Shown here: positions 44,431-52,969 of the stretch, one piece after another
Layout of the letters: each line of letters opens with the position of its first letter
Position numbering within the stretch: position 1 is the stretch's first letter
DNA from: CAZPRW01 sp964577805
GTDB taxonomy: Bacteria; Verrucomicrobiota; Verrucomicrobiia; Opitutales; JAIRKQ01
Assembly (NCBI GenBank): GCA_964577805.1
Contig: CAZOAG010000001.1
Coordinates: forward strand, 124,001 to 188,000
Reading direction: 5' to 3'
DNA: 64,000 nt
Translations under genes and position numbers: made by a program
Notes under the pieces: generated by a model
The model's input: only the letters and a program-made list of their open reading frames with translations
Told to the model about the DNA's origin: nothing
Database searches by the model: none

Positions 44431-44625
44431 ATGCAAAAGACAAAAAAGTCTATGATGAAGCGCTTTAAAGTTACGGCCAGCGGAAAATTGATGCATCGTT
44501 CTCCTGGTTCGAGACATTTGTTGCGCCATAAAACATCACGTCAGTTGCGTGCTGCAGGAAAGGACAAGCAAATGGCCAAAGGAATGGCTGCTCGCGTGAT
44601 GGCCTGCATTGCAGTTGGTTTGTAA
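44431..44625 (+). CDS. rpmI: 50S ribosomal protein L35
   Basis: A 64-residue basic protein with the L35 signature 'KRFKVTASGKLMHR' and 'SPGSRHLLRHKTSRQLR'. It is followed by rplT after 82 bases, the usual order. infC, which commonly leads this group, is absent upstream; rdgB stands there instead. Confidence 0.97.
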   Translation: MQKTKKSMMKRFKVTASGKLMHRSPGSRHLLRHKTSRQLRAAGKDKQMAKGMAARVMACIAVGL

Positions 44626-44707
44626 GCTAGAATTTGTTGTCAGTTTGGTGGAGGCGACCAACTGATGGGTGTTAAATTAAAAAAATATATATTAAGGAGA
44701 ATGTAAC

Positions 44708-45058
44708 ATGCCGAGAGTAACGAATGCTGTTGCAACGAAAAAGCGTCGCAATAGAGTATTAAAAACTACACGTGGATATTTTGGAAATAAATCACGTTTG
44801 TTTAGGTATGCAAAGGATGCCATGTGGAGGGCTGGAAAATTTGCATATCGCGATAGGAAACGCAAAAAAACAGAGTTTCGTCAGTTATGGATCGTTCGTA
44901 TAAATGCCGCTTGCAGATCAAATGGTATAGCCTACAGCCGCTTCATTAATGGATTAAAACGACTTGGTATTGAAATGGACAGACGTTCATTGAGCGAATT
45001 GGCGATAAACGATATTTCTGCATTTGTAAAATTAGTTGAAAAAGTTAAATCTTTGTAA
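44708..45058 (+). CDS. rplT: 50S ribosomal protein L20
   Basis: A 116-residue L20 with 'RRNRVLKTTRGYFGNKSRLF' near the start and 'YSRFINGLKRLGIEMDRRSL' near the end. A strong ribosome site (AAGGAG) precedes ATG 44708. In many bacteria L20 represses its own operon through the leader; I could not see an L20-type pseudoknot here, but the 82 bases between rpmI and rplT are a possible site. Confidence 0.97.
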   Translation: MPRVTNAVATKKRRNRVLKTTRGYFGNKSRLFRYAKDAMWRAGKFAYRDRKRKKTEFRQLWIVRINAACRSNGIAYSRFINGLKRLGIEMDRRSLSELAINDISAFVKLVEKVKSL

Positions 45059-45085
45059 GATTAATTTAATATAAAGGTTTTTTGC

Positions 45086-45118
45086 AAGGCATGATGGTCG
45101 ATTTGTCATGTCTTTTTT
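45086..45118 (+). terminator. Rho-independent terminator after rplT
   Basis: AAGGCATGA (45086-45094) pairs with TCATGTCTT (45106-45114) with one G-T pair, 11-base loop, followed by a run of six T. It is 28 bases past the rplT stop codon. Confidence 0.7.
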
Positions 45119-45267
45119 GTTTTGCTATATTTATTCGATTTGTGGCTTTTGGTTGTAAAAAGCATGCGCGAATTGCTAGTAATTACAGGATGTGCTATAG
45201 AGTATGATAATAAATCGTACAGATAAAAACAAGATTTGCATGAAAAATTTGTACGACATTAAACAGC

Positions 45268-45680
45268 ATGATGGATCGTATGATTGAACTCGATTGTGTT
45301 CAGGTCAACTTTTGGAGATAAATGCTTGCTTTGAAATAAATTGGATTTAAAAGCTTGAAAAGCAACATTCCGATCTAAAAATTGTATTAGAAGAAGATCA
45401 TTCGGGGTTTGTTGTTTTCTATAGGACAGATTAGAAAATCAAGGGATTTTTGCTGAATTGTTTTTTATTTAAAAAAGAATGTCATGTATTTTTGTTGTAG
45501 CAACATGTGGCATTTTGGAACGAATGACACAATTGCCATATGCAAAAACTGATATGGCGCATGGTATATTTAAATCGCTAAATATGGCAATTTTGAAGTT
45601 TCTGATTTGTCAGATGATGAAAATGTTAAAGTGCTTTAAATATAGAAACAGATGCACACAGAAATTAATAAAAGAATGAA
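45268..45680 (+). pseudogene. Decayed gene of unknown identity
   Basis: A start-like 'MMDRMIELDCVQ' at 45268 is followed by a frameshift into 'QLLEINACFEINWI', a stop, then 'KLEKQHSDLKIVLEEDHSG' continuing 'FVVFYRTD' in the same frame, another stop, and after more shifts 'NFEVSDLSDDENVKVL'. These read like protein, broken in several places. The size (about 130 codons) and the 'VLEEDHSGFVVFY' strand faintly recall small T3SS chaperones, but that is a guess. The rest of the 800-base gap (45119-45267, 45681-45924) holds no gene I can see. Confidence 0.35.
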
Positions 45681-45924
45681 TGTGAGAAATTATATATTAT
45701 AATTCCTATAAAATGTAGTGCATAAGCGCAAAACGTATTTAGCAATCAAACACGCAAGAAATTTTTTAAGTTTTTAGTTTTGTAAATTTTTTGAATTAAA
45801 ATTTTCAATTGTCCAAAAGGCCAAAGGGTGTGATATAAAACATTTTTAGCGAAATTCTTGGATATAGATTTTCTTTATAACGAGCCTTTGTGAGGAGACT
45901 TACAAAAATAGAAGGAGTTTTTTT

Positions 45925-46944
45925 CTACATAGCCAACCGTTTATTGCCAGGTACTAAATAATTTTGTACATAGTCTGTAACTGCATCATGAAGTTTCGTC
46001 GTTTCTTTTTCGTAGCCAATAGATCGTAACTTTGAAATGTCAGCACATGTATAATATTGATATTTGCCGATTAATTCTGATGGCATGTCGATGAAATCAA
46101 TATTGGCTGGTTTGTTTAATGTTTCGAAAATTGGTGATATCAATTGTTTCCATGTTGAAGCGATGCCAGACCCGAGATTATAGACACCGTAGGTTGTAAA
46201 ATTCCCTATCCTATCATCAACTTCTCCTAAGAAAATTGTCATGTCGACGGCATCTTTTACATAAAGAAAATCACGCATTTGTTCACCATCTTTGTACGAT
46301 GGATGATTACTTTTAAATAGTTCAACTCGTCCTGTTGCAGAAATTTTTTCATAAGCTTTAAGGACCATGCTGCGCATATTGCCTTTGTGGTATTCGTTTG
46401 GACCAAAAACATTAAAATACTTCATTCCATGAACGTGAAGGTTGTTTTTTGCAGCATATATATCGAAAAGATGTTTTGAATATCCATACATGTTTAATGG
46501 GCGCAATGACAAATTTGGATGTGGAATGTCGGACATTCCATTTTTTCCATTTCCGTATGTTGCAGCTGATGAGGCGTAAACAAATCTGATGGCATTATCA
46601 TGTGCAAAATGTGCAAGTGATTTCGTGTATTCGTAATTGTTTCGTATGAGATAGTTGGCGTCTTTTTCTGTTGTTGATGAACATGCTCCAAGATGGAAAA
46701 TACACCCTATTTCGTTGGAAAAATTTCTGTCAGTCTTGATTTTTGTTAGCAGATCATCAGCTTCAATGTAATCATCAAAGTTCAATCCGACTAGATTTAA
46801 ATACCGGTCATCTGTCGATAATCTATCTGATACGATGATTTTATCATATCCACGTTGATTCAATTCATAGATCAATGCGCTGCCGATGAACCCAGCACCA
46901 CCAGTGACTAAAACTTTTTTGCCAGAAGATAGACGAGTTGACAT
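45925..46944 (-). CDS. hldD: ADP-glyceromanno-heptose 6-epimerase
   Basis: Makes ADP-L-glycero-D-manno-heptose for the LPS inner core. It is an extended short-chain dehydrogenase: 'GGAGFIGSAL' binds NADP, and the active-site 'MYGYSKHLFD' has Tyr-x3-Lys. The family-specific 'YFNVFGPNEYHKGNMRSM' block is present. I start at ATG 46944 ('MSTRLSSGKKVLV'), which gives about 339 residues; the frame is open 13 codons further up. No hldE or waa genes adjoin it. Confidence 0.95.
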   Translation of the reverse strand: MSTRLSSGKKVLVTGGAGFIGSALIYELNQRGYDKIIVSDRLSTDDRYLNLVGLNFDDYIEADDLLTKIKTDRNFSNEIGCIFHLGACSSTTEKDANYLIRNNYEYTKSLAHFAHDNAIRFVYASSAATYGNGKNGMSDIPHPNLSLRPLNMYGYSKHLFDIYAAKNNLHVHGMKYFNVFGPNEYHKGNMRSMVLKAYEKISATGRVELFKSNHPSYKDGEQMRDFLYVKDAVDMTIFLGEVDDRIGNFTTYGVYNLGSGIASTWKQLISPIFETLNKPANIDFIDMPSELIGKYQYYTCADISKLRSIGYEKETTKLHDAVTDYVQNYLVPGNKRLAM

Positions 46945-47263
46945 AACAAGTAAAACAGATAGTCTTAGCCGACTTTGTAGCAATATTTTTTATGTTTTTA
47001 ATATTAAAAATATAGGTGTTGAAGAATGTTTATATAGTTGAAGTTTCTAATAATCATTTCTGAGATGATTTTGTCATAAACGTAGTTTGTTTTTCTGAAA
47101 ATTTGATTAGATTACACCTAGTATCCGTGAGTTTTTACTGAAAAATTCCCAAGCTACTGTCTTTGGCAGGCGGCGAAACATGTATTTCTCAAAAAAGCAT
47201 CGCGACTCATCACTGCACACAAATCGATATTTCGTACTATTTATTGATGACAAAAACAAAAAA
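46945..47263. other. 319-base gap with no gene seen
   Basis: No open frame with coding character, no RNA motif and no repeat. A promoter for hldD must lie in its left part. Confidence 0.5.
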
Positions 47264-47341
47264 TGGGGTGGCAGACCGGGTTCGAACCGGCGACCCTCGG
47301 AACCACAATCCGATGCTCTAACCAACTGAGCTACAGCCACC
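47264..47341 (-). tRNA. tRNA-His (anticodon GTG)
   Basis: The minus strand folds as a tRNA with anticodon GTG in loop TTGTGGT, the extra G(-1) that marks histidine tRNA, discriminator C opposite it and an encoded CCA. The acceptor stem (GTGGCTG/CTGCCAC) has one T-T mismatch at positions 6 and 67. All other arms pair well. Confidence 0.95.
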
Positions 47342-47430
47342 AACCAAAAGTTTAAAAATCAAACACGCAAAAGTCGCCGACGAAAGAAAAATTTTCTAAG
47401 CCACAGAGCAAAATCGAAATGTAGCAAGAC

Positions 47431-47682
47431 TTATTCCTCTATCGCTCCAACAGCGACTTTACCGTGCTTACCGTCCCACTGCACAATTCCGTCAGTCAGT
47501 GCAAACAACGTGTGATCACGACCGCATCCAACGTTCTTTCCTGGATGCACTTTTGTCCCGCGTTGACGAACCAAAATTGTTCCTGCGCGCACAGTTTCTC
47601 CATCGTATTTTTTCACACCGAGGCGTTGTCCTGCGCTGTCTCGACCGTTTCTAGAAGTTCCCTGCCCTTTTTTATGTGCCAT
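47431..47682 (-). CDS. rpmA: 50S ribosomal protein L27
   Basis: An 83-residue L27. 'MAHKKGQGTSRNGRDSAGQR' starts the protein without the short N-terminal leader that Firmicutes cleave, so it is the standard Gram-negative form. The 'GNVGCGRDHTLFAL'-type region is present as 'KNVGCGRDHTLFAL'. It follows rplU by 18 bases. Confidence 0.97.
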   Translation of the reverse strand: MAHKKGQGTSRNGRDSAGQRLGVKKYDGETVRAGTILVRQRGTKVHPGKNVGCGRDHTLFALTDGIVQWDGKHGKVAVGAIEE

Positions 47683-47700
47683 AACAATTAACCTCCGAGA

Positions 47701-48015
47701 TTATCCCTGTACAGATTCAATTTTAATTACAGAAAGCTCCTGACGATGACCGCGCTTACGCTGATATCCCTTGCGTCGTTTCTTTTTGAATATAACAACT
47801 TTTTTCGCGCGTTTATTTTCTAAAACTCTTGCTTTTACAGATGCACCGTCAACCAAAGGTGTCCCTATTTTAGCGTCGTCACCTTCGCCGAGTAATAAAA
47901 TATCATTAATAATGACTTCGTCTCCGGCAGATGTATTCGGATAGCGATCGACGAACAAGATATCGCCTTCTTGCACTGTAAATTGCTTGCCTTGCGTTCT
48001 TATAACTGCCTTCAT
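47701..48015 (-). CDS. rplU: 50S ribosomal protein L21
   Basis: About 104 residues. 'MKAVIRTQGKQFTVQEGD' fixes the start at ATG 48015; the frame is open 11 codons further up. The C-terminal 'KRRKGYQRKRGHRQ' is the L21 signature. First gene of the rplU-rpmA pair; the GTPase obgE that often follows is not there. Confidence 0.97.
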   Translation of the reverse strand: MKAVIRTQGKQFTVQEGDILFVDRYPNTSAGDEVIINDILLLGEGDDAKIGTPLVDGASVKARVLENKRAKKVVIFKKKRRKGYQRKRGHRQELSVIKIESVQG

Positions 48016-48224
48016 ACGATAGTCCGCAATAAACCTACTAAAATTCAAAAATCAAGTCTTTTTTTATATGTTTCGAAAAAGAGTATAATACAATAAACGG
48101 CTATTATGTTTTTATGCGCATTAACGATGATAATAATGTTGCTCTTGCGCTACATTATTAAGTTTTTGATGGTGCAAAATTTTGTTGTTGTCATGTCGTT
48201 GTGTTGACGTATGGTAAGGTCGAA

Positions 48225-50744
48225 ATGCAAATAGCAGAGTCCCTAACGCCTATGATGCAACAATATTTCGAAATTCGTGGCACGTTGCCGCCACGTACTT
48301 TGCTATTTTTTCGGCTTGGAGACTTTTATGAATTGTTCAATGATGATGCTAAAATTGCTGCACGGTTGCTGGGTATTACGTTAACACACCGTGGATCTGC
48401 TCCAATGGCTGGAGTCCCATATCATTCAGTAACATCATACATTAATAAACTGTTGGGATTTGGATACAAAATAGCGATATGCGATCAAAATGAAGTTCCA
48501 AAACCTGGAAAACTTGTAAAACGTTCATTAACAAGGATATTAACACCAGGAACAGCTATAGATGAGCAGCAAATAGATGCTGTCAAAAATCAGTATATGT
48601 TGGCTTTGGCGATATCAAAGCATGGGTTGTCTATGGCGTGGTTGGAAGCATCAACAGGAGATTTTCAAGCGGCTACAAATATCGATCCAACAAAATTATT
48701 GCCAGTAGCGTTTGCTATTCATCCGTCAGAAATAATTATTCCTGAAAATAATAAAACAGCATGGTCACGCTTGCCTACAAATGTTCAAGAATCCCTTAAT
48801 GAATTAATCTCAAATCATCTTGTGTCAGAGTTGCCAGACTTTTATTTTGATCAACATCATGGCGCAGATATTTTGCGTGAAGGGTTGCATGTTCTTCATT
48901 TTGATGGGTTTGGATTTAATCGATCTGATTATCCTGCATTAGGTCCTGCCGGCGCTTTATTTCATTATGCTGAAGAAAATTTTCGGCAACGTCCAAAAAA
49001 TATAACAAAAGTAACTTTATATCGTCCGCAGGAACATATGCAGATTGATCAATCAACTATGCGGAATCTGGAAATATTTTATAATGTTACAGGGCAACGT
49101 GCAGGATCATTATTGCAATCCATTAATGGTGCGGTAACTCCTTCTGGTGCTCGACAGCTCGAACTGTTTCTTATGGAACCATGTTTGGATCGTTCGATAA
49201 TATTGAGCAGACAGAATACAGTACGTGCGTTTGTTGAGCAATGTTCTCTTCGTGAGCAAGTAATTAGTTTATTAAAAGAGACCAGTGATATTGCCAGAAT
49301 ATTGACACGTATGCAAAATCGCATGCGTAATCCGAGAGAATTGCGAGCAATACAAATAACATTATCGCAAATACCAACCTTGAAACAATTATTGGAGGAA
49401 AGTCATGTTATAGAACTGCAACGATTGTCAGGGATGTTGTCGTCGTGTGAAGACATATCTTCAGTGCTGAAAGAGGCATTATCTGATGTTTTGCCGACAG
49501 ATATTACTGAAGGTGGTGCAATCAAAGCAGGATATGATACTCAACTTGATGAGTGGCGTGATTTGTCAACAAATGCTAAAGAATGGATAAATTCGTTCGA
49601 ATGTTCTGAACAAGCACGAACTGGTATTAAAAGTCTAAAAGTAAAATATAACAATACATTTGGGTATTTTATCGAAGTTACAAAATCTAATCTACATCTT
49701 GTGCCAGATGATTACGTTAGGCGACAAACCACCGTAAATGGTGAACGTTATATTACGGAGGCGTTAAGAAAAAAAGAGACTGAAATTTTTCAGTCACAGT
49801 CGCTAGCGATTGAACGTGAAATATTGATTTTTAATGATCTTATAGAACGTGTGTTGTCTAATTTTGATGCATTAGCTCAAAATGCTAAAGTATTGGCAGA
49901 ATTAGATGTTTATGTTGGTTGGGGAATTATATCCAAAAAGCATAATTATTGTTGTCCTAAATTTACTGATGAAGATTGTTTGGTGATTAAAGACGGAAGA
50001 CATCCTGTTGTTGAGCAGCAAATTGGCAATGGGTTTTCTGGGTTTGTTCCAAATGGTGTAGATTTGCAGAATGATGATAATCAAATTGCATTGATTACCG
50101 GACCAAATATGGCTGGAAAATCTACTTATATTCGACAAGTTGCATTGATAGCAATATTGGCGCATATTGGGTGTTGGGTACCGGCACGTTCTTGTAAATT
50201 ATCAATTATTGATCGTGTGTTTTCTAGAATAGGATCTGGAGATGATTTATCTCGTGGGCGTTCTACATTCATGATGGAAATGTCAGAAACAGCGAATATT
50301 TTGCACCATGCGACTAGCGCAAGTCTTGTCATTTTGGATGAAGTTGGTCGTGGAACTAGCACATACGATGGACTAAGTATTGCGTGGGCGGTTGTAGAAT
50401 ATTTGCACGGCAAATGTGATTGTGGACCAAAAACGTTGTTTGCCACGCATTACCATGAATTAACAAGATTGGCGCAAACATTGCCTCGTCTGAAAAATTT
50501 TCAAATGGAAATTACTGAATGCAATAACGATGTCGTGTTTTTGCGAAAAGTAATTCCTGGAGCAGCGGATAAATCGTACGGGATCCATGTTGCACAATTG
50601 GCTGGAATGCCACGCGACGTGATTGTACGTGCTGGTTCAATTTTAAAAGAATTAGAAGAAGAAGGCACTGTTTTTGCAAAAAAAATTCGACACAATAAAC
50701 AATATTGTGCCGCTGATGATTCATTTCAAATCGCGTTATTTTAG
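48225..50744 (+). CDS. mutS: DNA mismatch repair protein MutS
   Basis: Recognises mismatched bases after replication. About 839 residues: mismatch-binding 'FFRLGDFYELF' (Phe-x-Glu, N-terminal), connector and lever domains, ATPase with Walker A 'GPNMAGKSTYIRQ' and 'DEVGRGTSTYDGLSIAWA', and the C-terminal helix-turn-helix ending near 'ILKELEEE'. I start at ATG 48225, after 'GGTAAGGTCG'. The last ~20 residues are degenerate; the usual beta-clamp motif is not obvious. mutL is not in the window. The 3' end overlaps the decayed gene on the other strand. Confidence 0.97.
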   Translation: MQIAESLTPMMQQYFEIRGTLPPRTLLFFRLGDFYELFNDDAKIAARLLGITLTHRGSAPMAGVPYHSVTSYINKLLGFGYKIAICDQNEVPKPGKLVKRSLTRILTPGTAIDEQQIDAVKNQYMLALAISKHGLSMAWLEASTGDFQAATNIDPTKLLPVAFAIHPSEIIIPENNKTAWSRLPTNVQESLNELISNHLVSELPDFYFDQHHGADILREGLHVLHFDGFGFNRSDYPALGPAGALFHYAEENFRQRPKNITKVTLYRPQEHMQIDQSTMRNLEIFYNVTGQRAGSLLQSINGAVTPSGARQLELFLMEPCLDRSIILSRQNTVRAFVEQCSLREQVISLLKETSDIARILTRMQNRMRNPRELRAIQITLSQIPTLKQLLEESHVIELQRLSGMLSSCEDISSVLKEALSDVLPTDITEGGAIKAGYDTQLDEWRDLSTNAKEWINSFECSEQARTGIKSLKVKYNNTFGYFIEVTKSNLHLVPDDYVRRQTTVNGERYITEALRKKETEIFQSQSLAIEREILIFNDLIERVLSNFDALAQNAKVLAELDVYVGWGIISKKHNYCCPKFTDEDCLVIKDGRHPVVEQQIGNGFSGFVPNGVDLQNDDNQIALITGPNMAGKSTYIRQVALIAILAHIGCWVPARSCKLSIIDRVFSRIGSGDDLSRGRSTFMMEMSETANILHHATSASLVILDEVGRGTSTYDGLSIAWAVVEYLHGKCDCGPKTLFATHYHELTRLAQTLPRLKNFQMEITECNNDVVFLRKVIPGAADKSYGIHVAQLAGMPRDVIVRAGSILKELEEEGTVFAKKIRHNKQYCAADDSFQIALF

Positions 50745-51746
50745 ATTTGATTGTTGTTTTAGGGCTTGATTTTGAACCTCTTCTGCAAGATTTTCTATGA
50801 AATTTTTATATACTTTTTCTGTCATTTTGTTTATGCCATTTTGCAACAAGTTAATAACCATGTCTTGTGGTATTTGTCCCGCATTAATCTCATCTGCACA
50901 ATCTTTGACCTTGGCATAAAAATGGCATTTTTTAGCCGCATGCCAGCATTGAGCAAGTCTTTGATTTTTTCTCTGTCTTTTTCGTTAACATTGTTTATTA
51001 TCTCGTTTTGTTGGGTTTTTCAGATCAAGAGTGATTAGCTCGTTTAATATTTTATTAAGCGGTATTGGCATTGATAGATTTTCCCTAGGATTCACATCTA
51101 GGTGCCACAAATTAGATGGTGACGTATTTTGTGCCAACTTCAATAGTTCATCAAAAACTTTGCTTACAAGTTTTTTGTTTTGTTGTTGCAATTTTTCTAC
51201 AAAAGTTTTAAATGAAAGCGTAGTATTATTTTGAGTCATCAAAAACTCAGCAATCATGCATGCTGTAGTTTCGAGATTGTCATTGCCGCTTGATAGTAAA
51301 ACAATTTTGGCAATGTTCTTGGTTTTTGGACTTATTTTGATCGATTATATCAATGAAGGTCTCAGCCAATTCTTTATCCTGCAGCCCTTTACATGCACTT
51401 TTAATTACGTCATCATATCCAGTTATATCATTCATTAATGCTATTGATGATAATGTAGCAAGTTTGAAGTTTTTGTTGGCTTTTTGACCGTCAATTTTGT
51501 TGTTCTCTCCGATAAATATTTTCGCATCGAAAGTGATTTTATTGTCTTTATCACCAATTTCAAACTGTTTGGTTTTTGTGCTAAAGCGCACATCTCTTGT
51601 GTCTAACTTTTTGGGCAAGTGTATTCTGGTTGTCTCTCCATTAATCGTCAACTTATAAGTGTTGGTCGATCTTATCAATCCAAAAATTTTTGATCCAAAC
51701 GAAAGTTTACATTTGACATCTGGTTGATTGTTGGGCAGTCATCCAT
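50736..51746 (-). pseudogene. Frameshifted pseudogene, probably a relative of the coiled-coil family
   Basis: Coding sense can be followed from ATG 51746 to the stop at 50736 only by changing frame three or four times. Readable pieces are 'MDDCPTINQ', 'LPNNQPDVKCKLSFGSKIFG', 'TYKLTINGETTRIHLPKKLD', 'LATLSSIALMND', 'NIAKIVLLSSGNDNLE', 'EIINNVNEKDREKIKDLL' and the end 'ENLAEEVQNQALKQQ'. The 'TYKLTINGETTRIHLPKK' strand resembles 'RTLNLNGTEIILPSKM' of the 21.6 kb gene, so an old paralogue is likely. Two open frames of 90 and 132 codons remain (50985-51257, 51280-51678). Confidence 0.6.
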
Positions 51747-51959
51747 ACTGCATTCCTCTGTGGCGATTATAGATTTCTCTCATAACATTGTCGAGAAATT
51801 TTAAATATTTTTTACAATGTTTTGGCTTTTAAACAATAGAAATGATACAAGAATTGCTCTGATACTGTCACTTATTGTGAGTATATTTTTCAAGTTTTTA
51901 GTGTTCCTTAAAATCTTCTTGCTGAAGCAATGTATATTTCATACCATAGCAACCATCTT

Positions 51960-52811
51960 ATGAGGAATATAGTTTTGTGCGCAGATGGATCGTTGTATGC
52001 TTTGTCAGCTGCTTATTATGCTGCTGATATGGCCAAATTAATGGATGCGCATGTCGATATTTTGTACGCATCTGATCTGAGAAGTTTTGAAGCATCGGCT
52101 ATAGCAGATTTTGGTGGCAGTATAGGTGTGCAACCATTTCAAGAAATGTTATCAACTGTAGCTTCATTCGAACAAGAAAAAGCACAATTTTTACGAGAAA
52201 AATTTTCTTCATTGTTTGAAGATGCTGGCCTTGCTGGGCGCTATAGATTTCATCATCGTACAGGATTGATTTTAGACACATTTGATGAATTCAAAAAGAC
52301 ATTAATTGGAGTCGATATGATTATTCTCGGAAAATGTGGGGAATCATCAGAAGAAGATGGTCGGCGTGTAGGTGAAACATTGGACCGTATATTAAATTCT
52401 GGAACTTATCCATGTCTCGTCGCGCCACAAGAACATCGTGAAATAAAAAATATATTAATTGCATATGATGGTTCAGATAGTGCGACCAAAGCAATACATT
52501 TCTTGGAGCGCAATCCATATTTTTCACATTGTAAAATACATTTGTTGGCAGTATCTCCAGATGTTGCGCTGAAAAATAATATGAAATCTGCTGAAGAAAT
52601 TTTGCGTGGGTATGCTGGATTAAATGTTGTTGTGTCGCAAAGTACATCAGATGATATTGCACACGCGATAATAGAATATGTTAAAAATAATAATATTGGC
52701 ATGTTGATGATTGGATCGTTTAGTCATAATATCATTAGGCGATTCTTTATGGGAAGCACAACGATGGATATATTAGAAAATGCCACGTGTGCAATGATGG
52801 TATTTAGTTGA
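51960..52811 (+). CDS. Tandem universal stress protein (two UspA domains)
   Basis: About 283 residues with two UspA folds, about 1-145 and 160-283. The first starts 'RNIVLCADGSLYALSAAYYA', the second 'KNILIAYDGSDSATKAIHFL'. The ATP-loop ends are degenerate in the first ('GKCGESSEEDG') and clearer in the second ('GSFSHNIIRRFFMGSTT'). Such proteins help under stress or energy limitation; partners are unknown. I start at ATG 51960 ('MRNIVLCADGS'); an ATG ten codons upstream is open. Monocistronic, ahead of the nusA operon. Confidence 0.9.
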   Translation: MRNIVLCADGSLYALSAAYYAADMAKLMDAHVDILYASDLRSFEASAIADFGGSIGVQPFQEMLSTVASFEQEKAQFLREKFSSLFEDAGLAGRYRFHHRTGLILDTFDEFKKTLIGVDMIILGKCGESSEEDGRRVGETLDRILNSGTYPCLVAPQEHREIKNILIAYDGSDSATKAIHFLERNPYFSHCKIHLLAVSPDVALKNNMKSAEEILRGYAGLNVVVSQSTSDDIAHAIIEYVKNNNIGMLMIGSFSHNIIRRFFMGSTTMDILENATCAMMVFS

Positions 52812-52919
52812 TTATTTATTCATTATTGGTTGTTGAGATCGTCTAGTGAGCAGTGCAATATTGTCTTGACAACAATAGATCCGATTTTTTAGCTCCATCT
52901 TGAGTTTTTTACATGAGGA

Positions 52920-52942
52920 AGTGGGCTCTGCCCGCTTTTTTT
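52920..52942 (+). terminator. Terminator hairpin in the nusA leader (possible attenuator)
   Basis: AGTGGGC (52920-52926), loop TCT, GCCCGCT (52930-52936) form a perfect 7-bp stem followed by seven T (52936-52942). It is 28 bases before the nusA ATG and about 110 past the stress-protein stop. It could end that transcript or, if a promoter lies at 52866 (TTGACA), attenuate nusA. Confidence 0.75.
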
Positions 52943-52969
52943 GTTATAAAACACGTAGAGGTAAATTTC

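Noticed and set aside
45479..45679. 66-codon open frame taken as a gene
   Set aside because: No ribosome site or family pattern; neighbouring frames hold better coding sense, so it is part of a decayed gene.
47107..47343. 78-codon open frame on the minus strand
   Set aside because: Its first 27 codons are the tRNA-His gene read as protein; the rest has no coding character.
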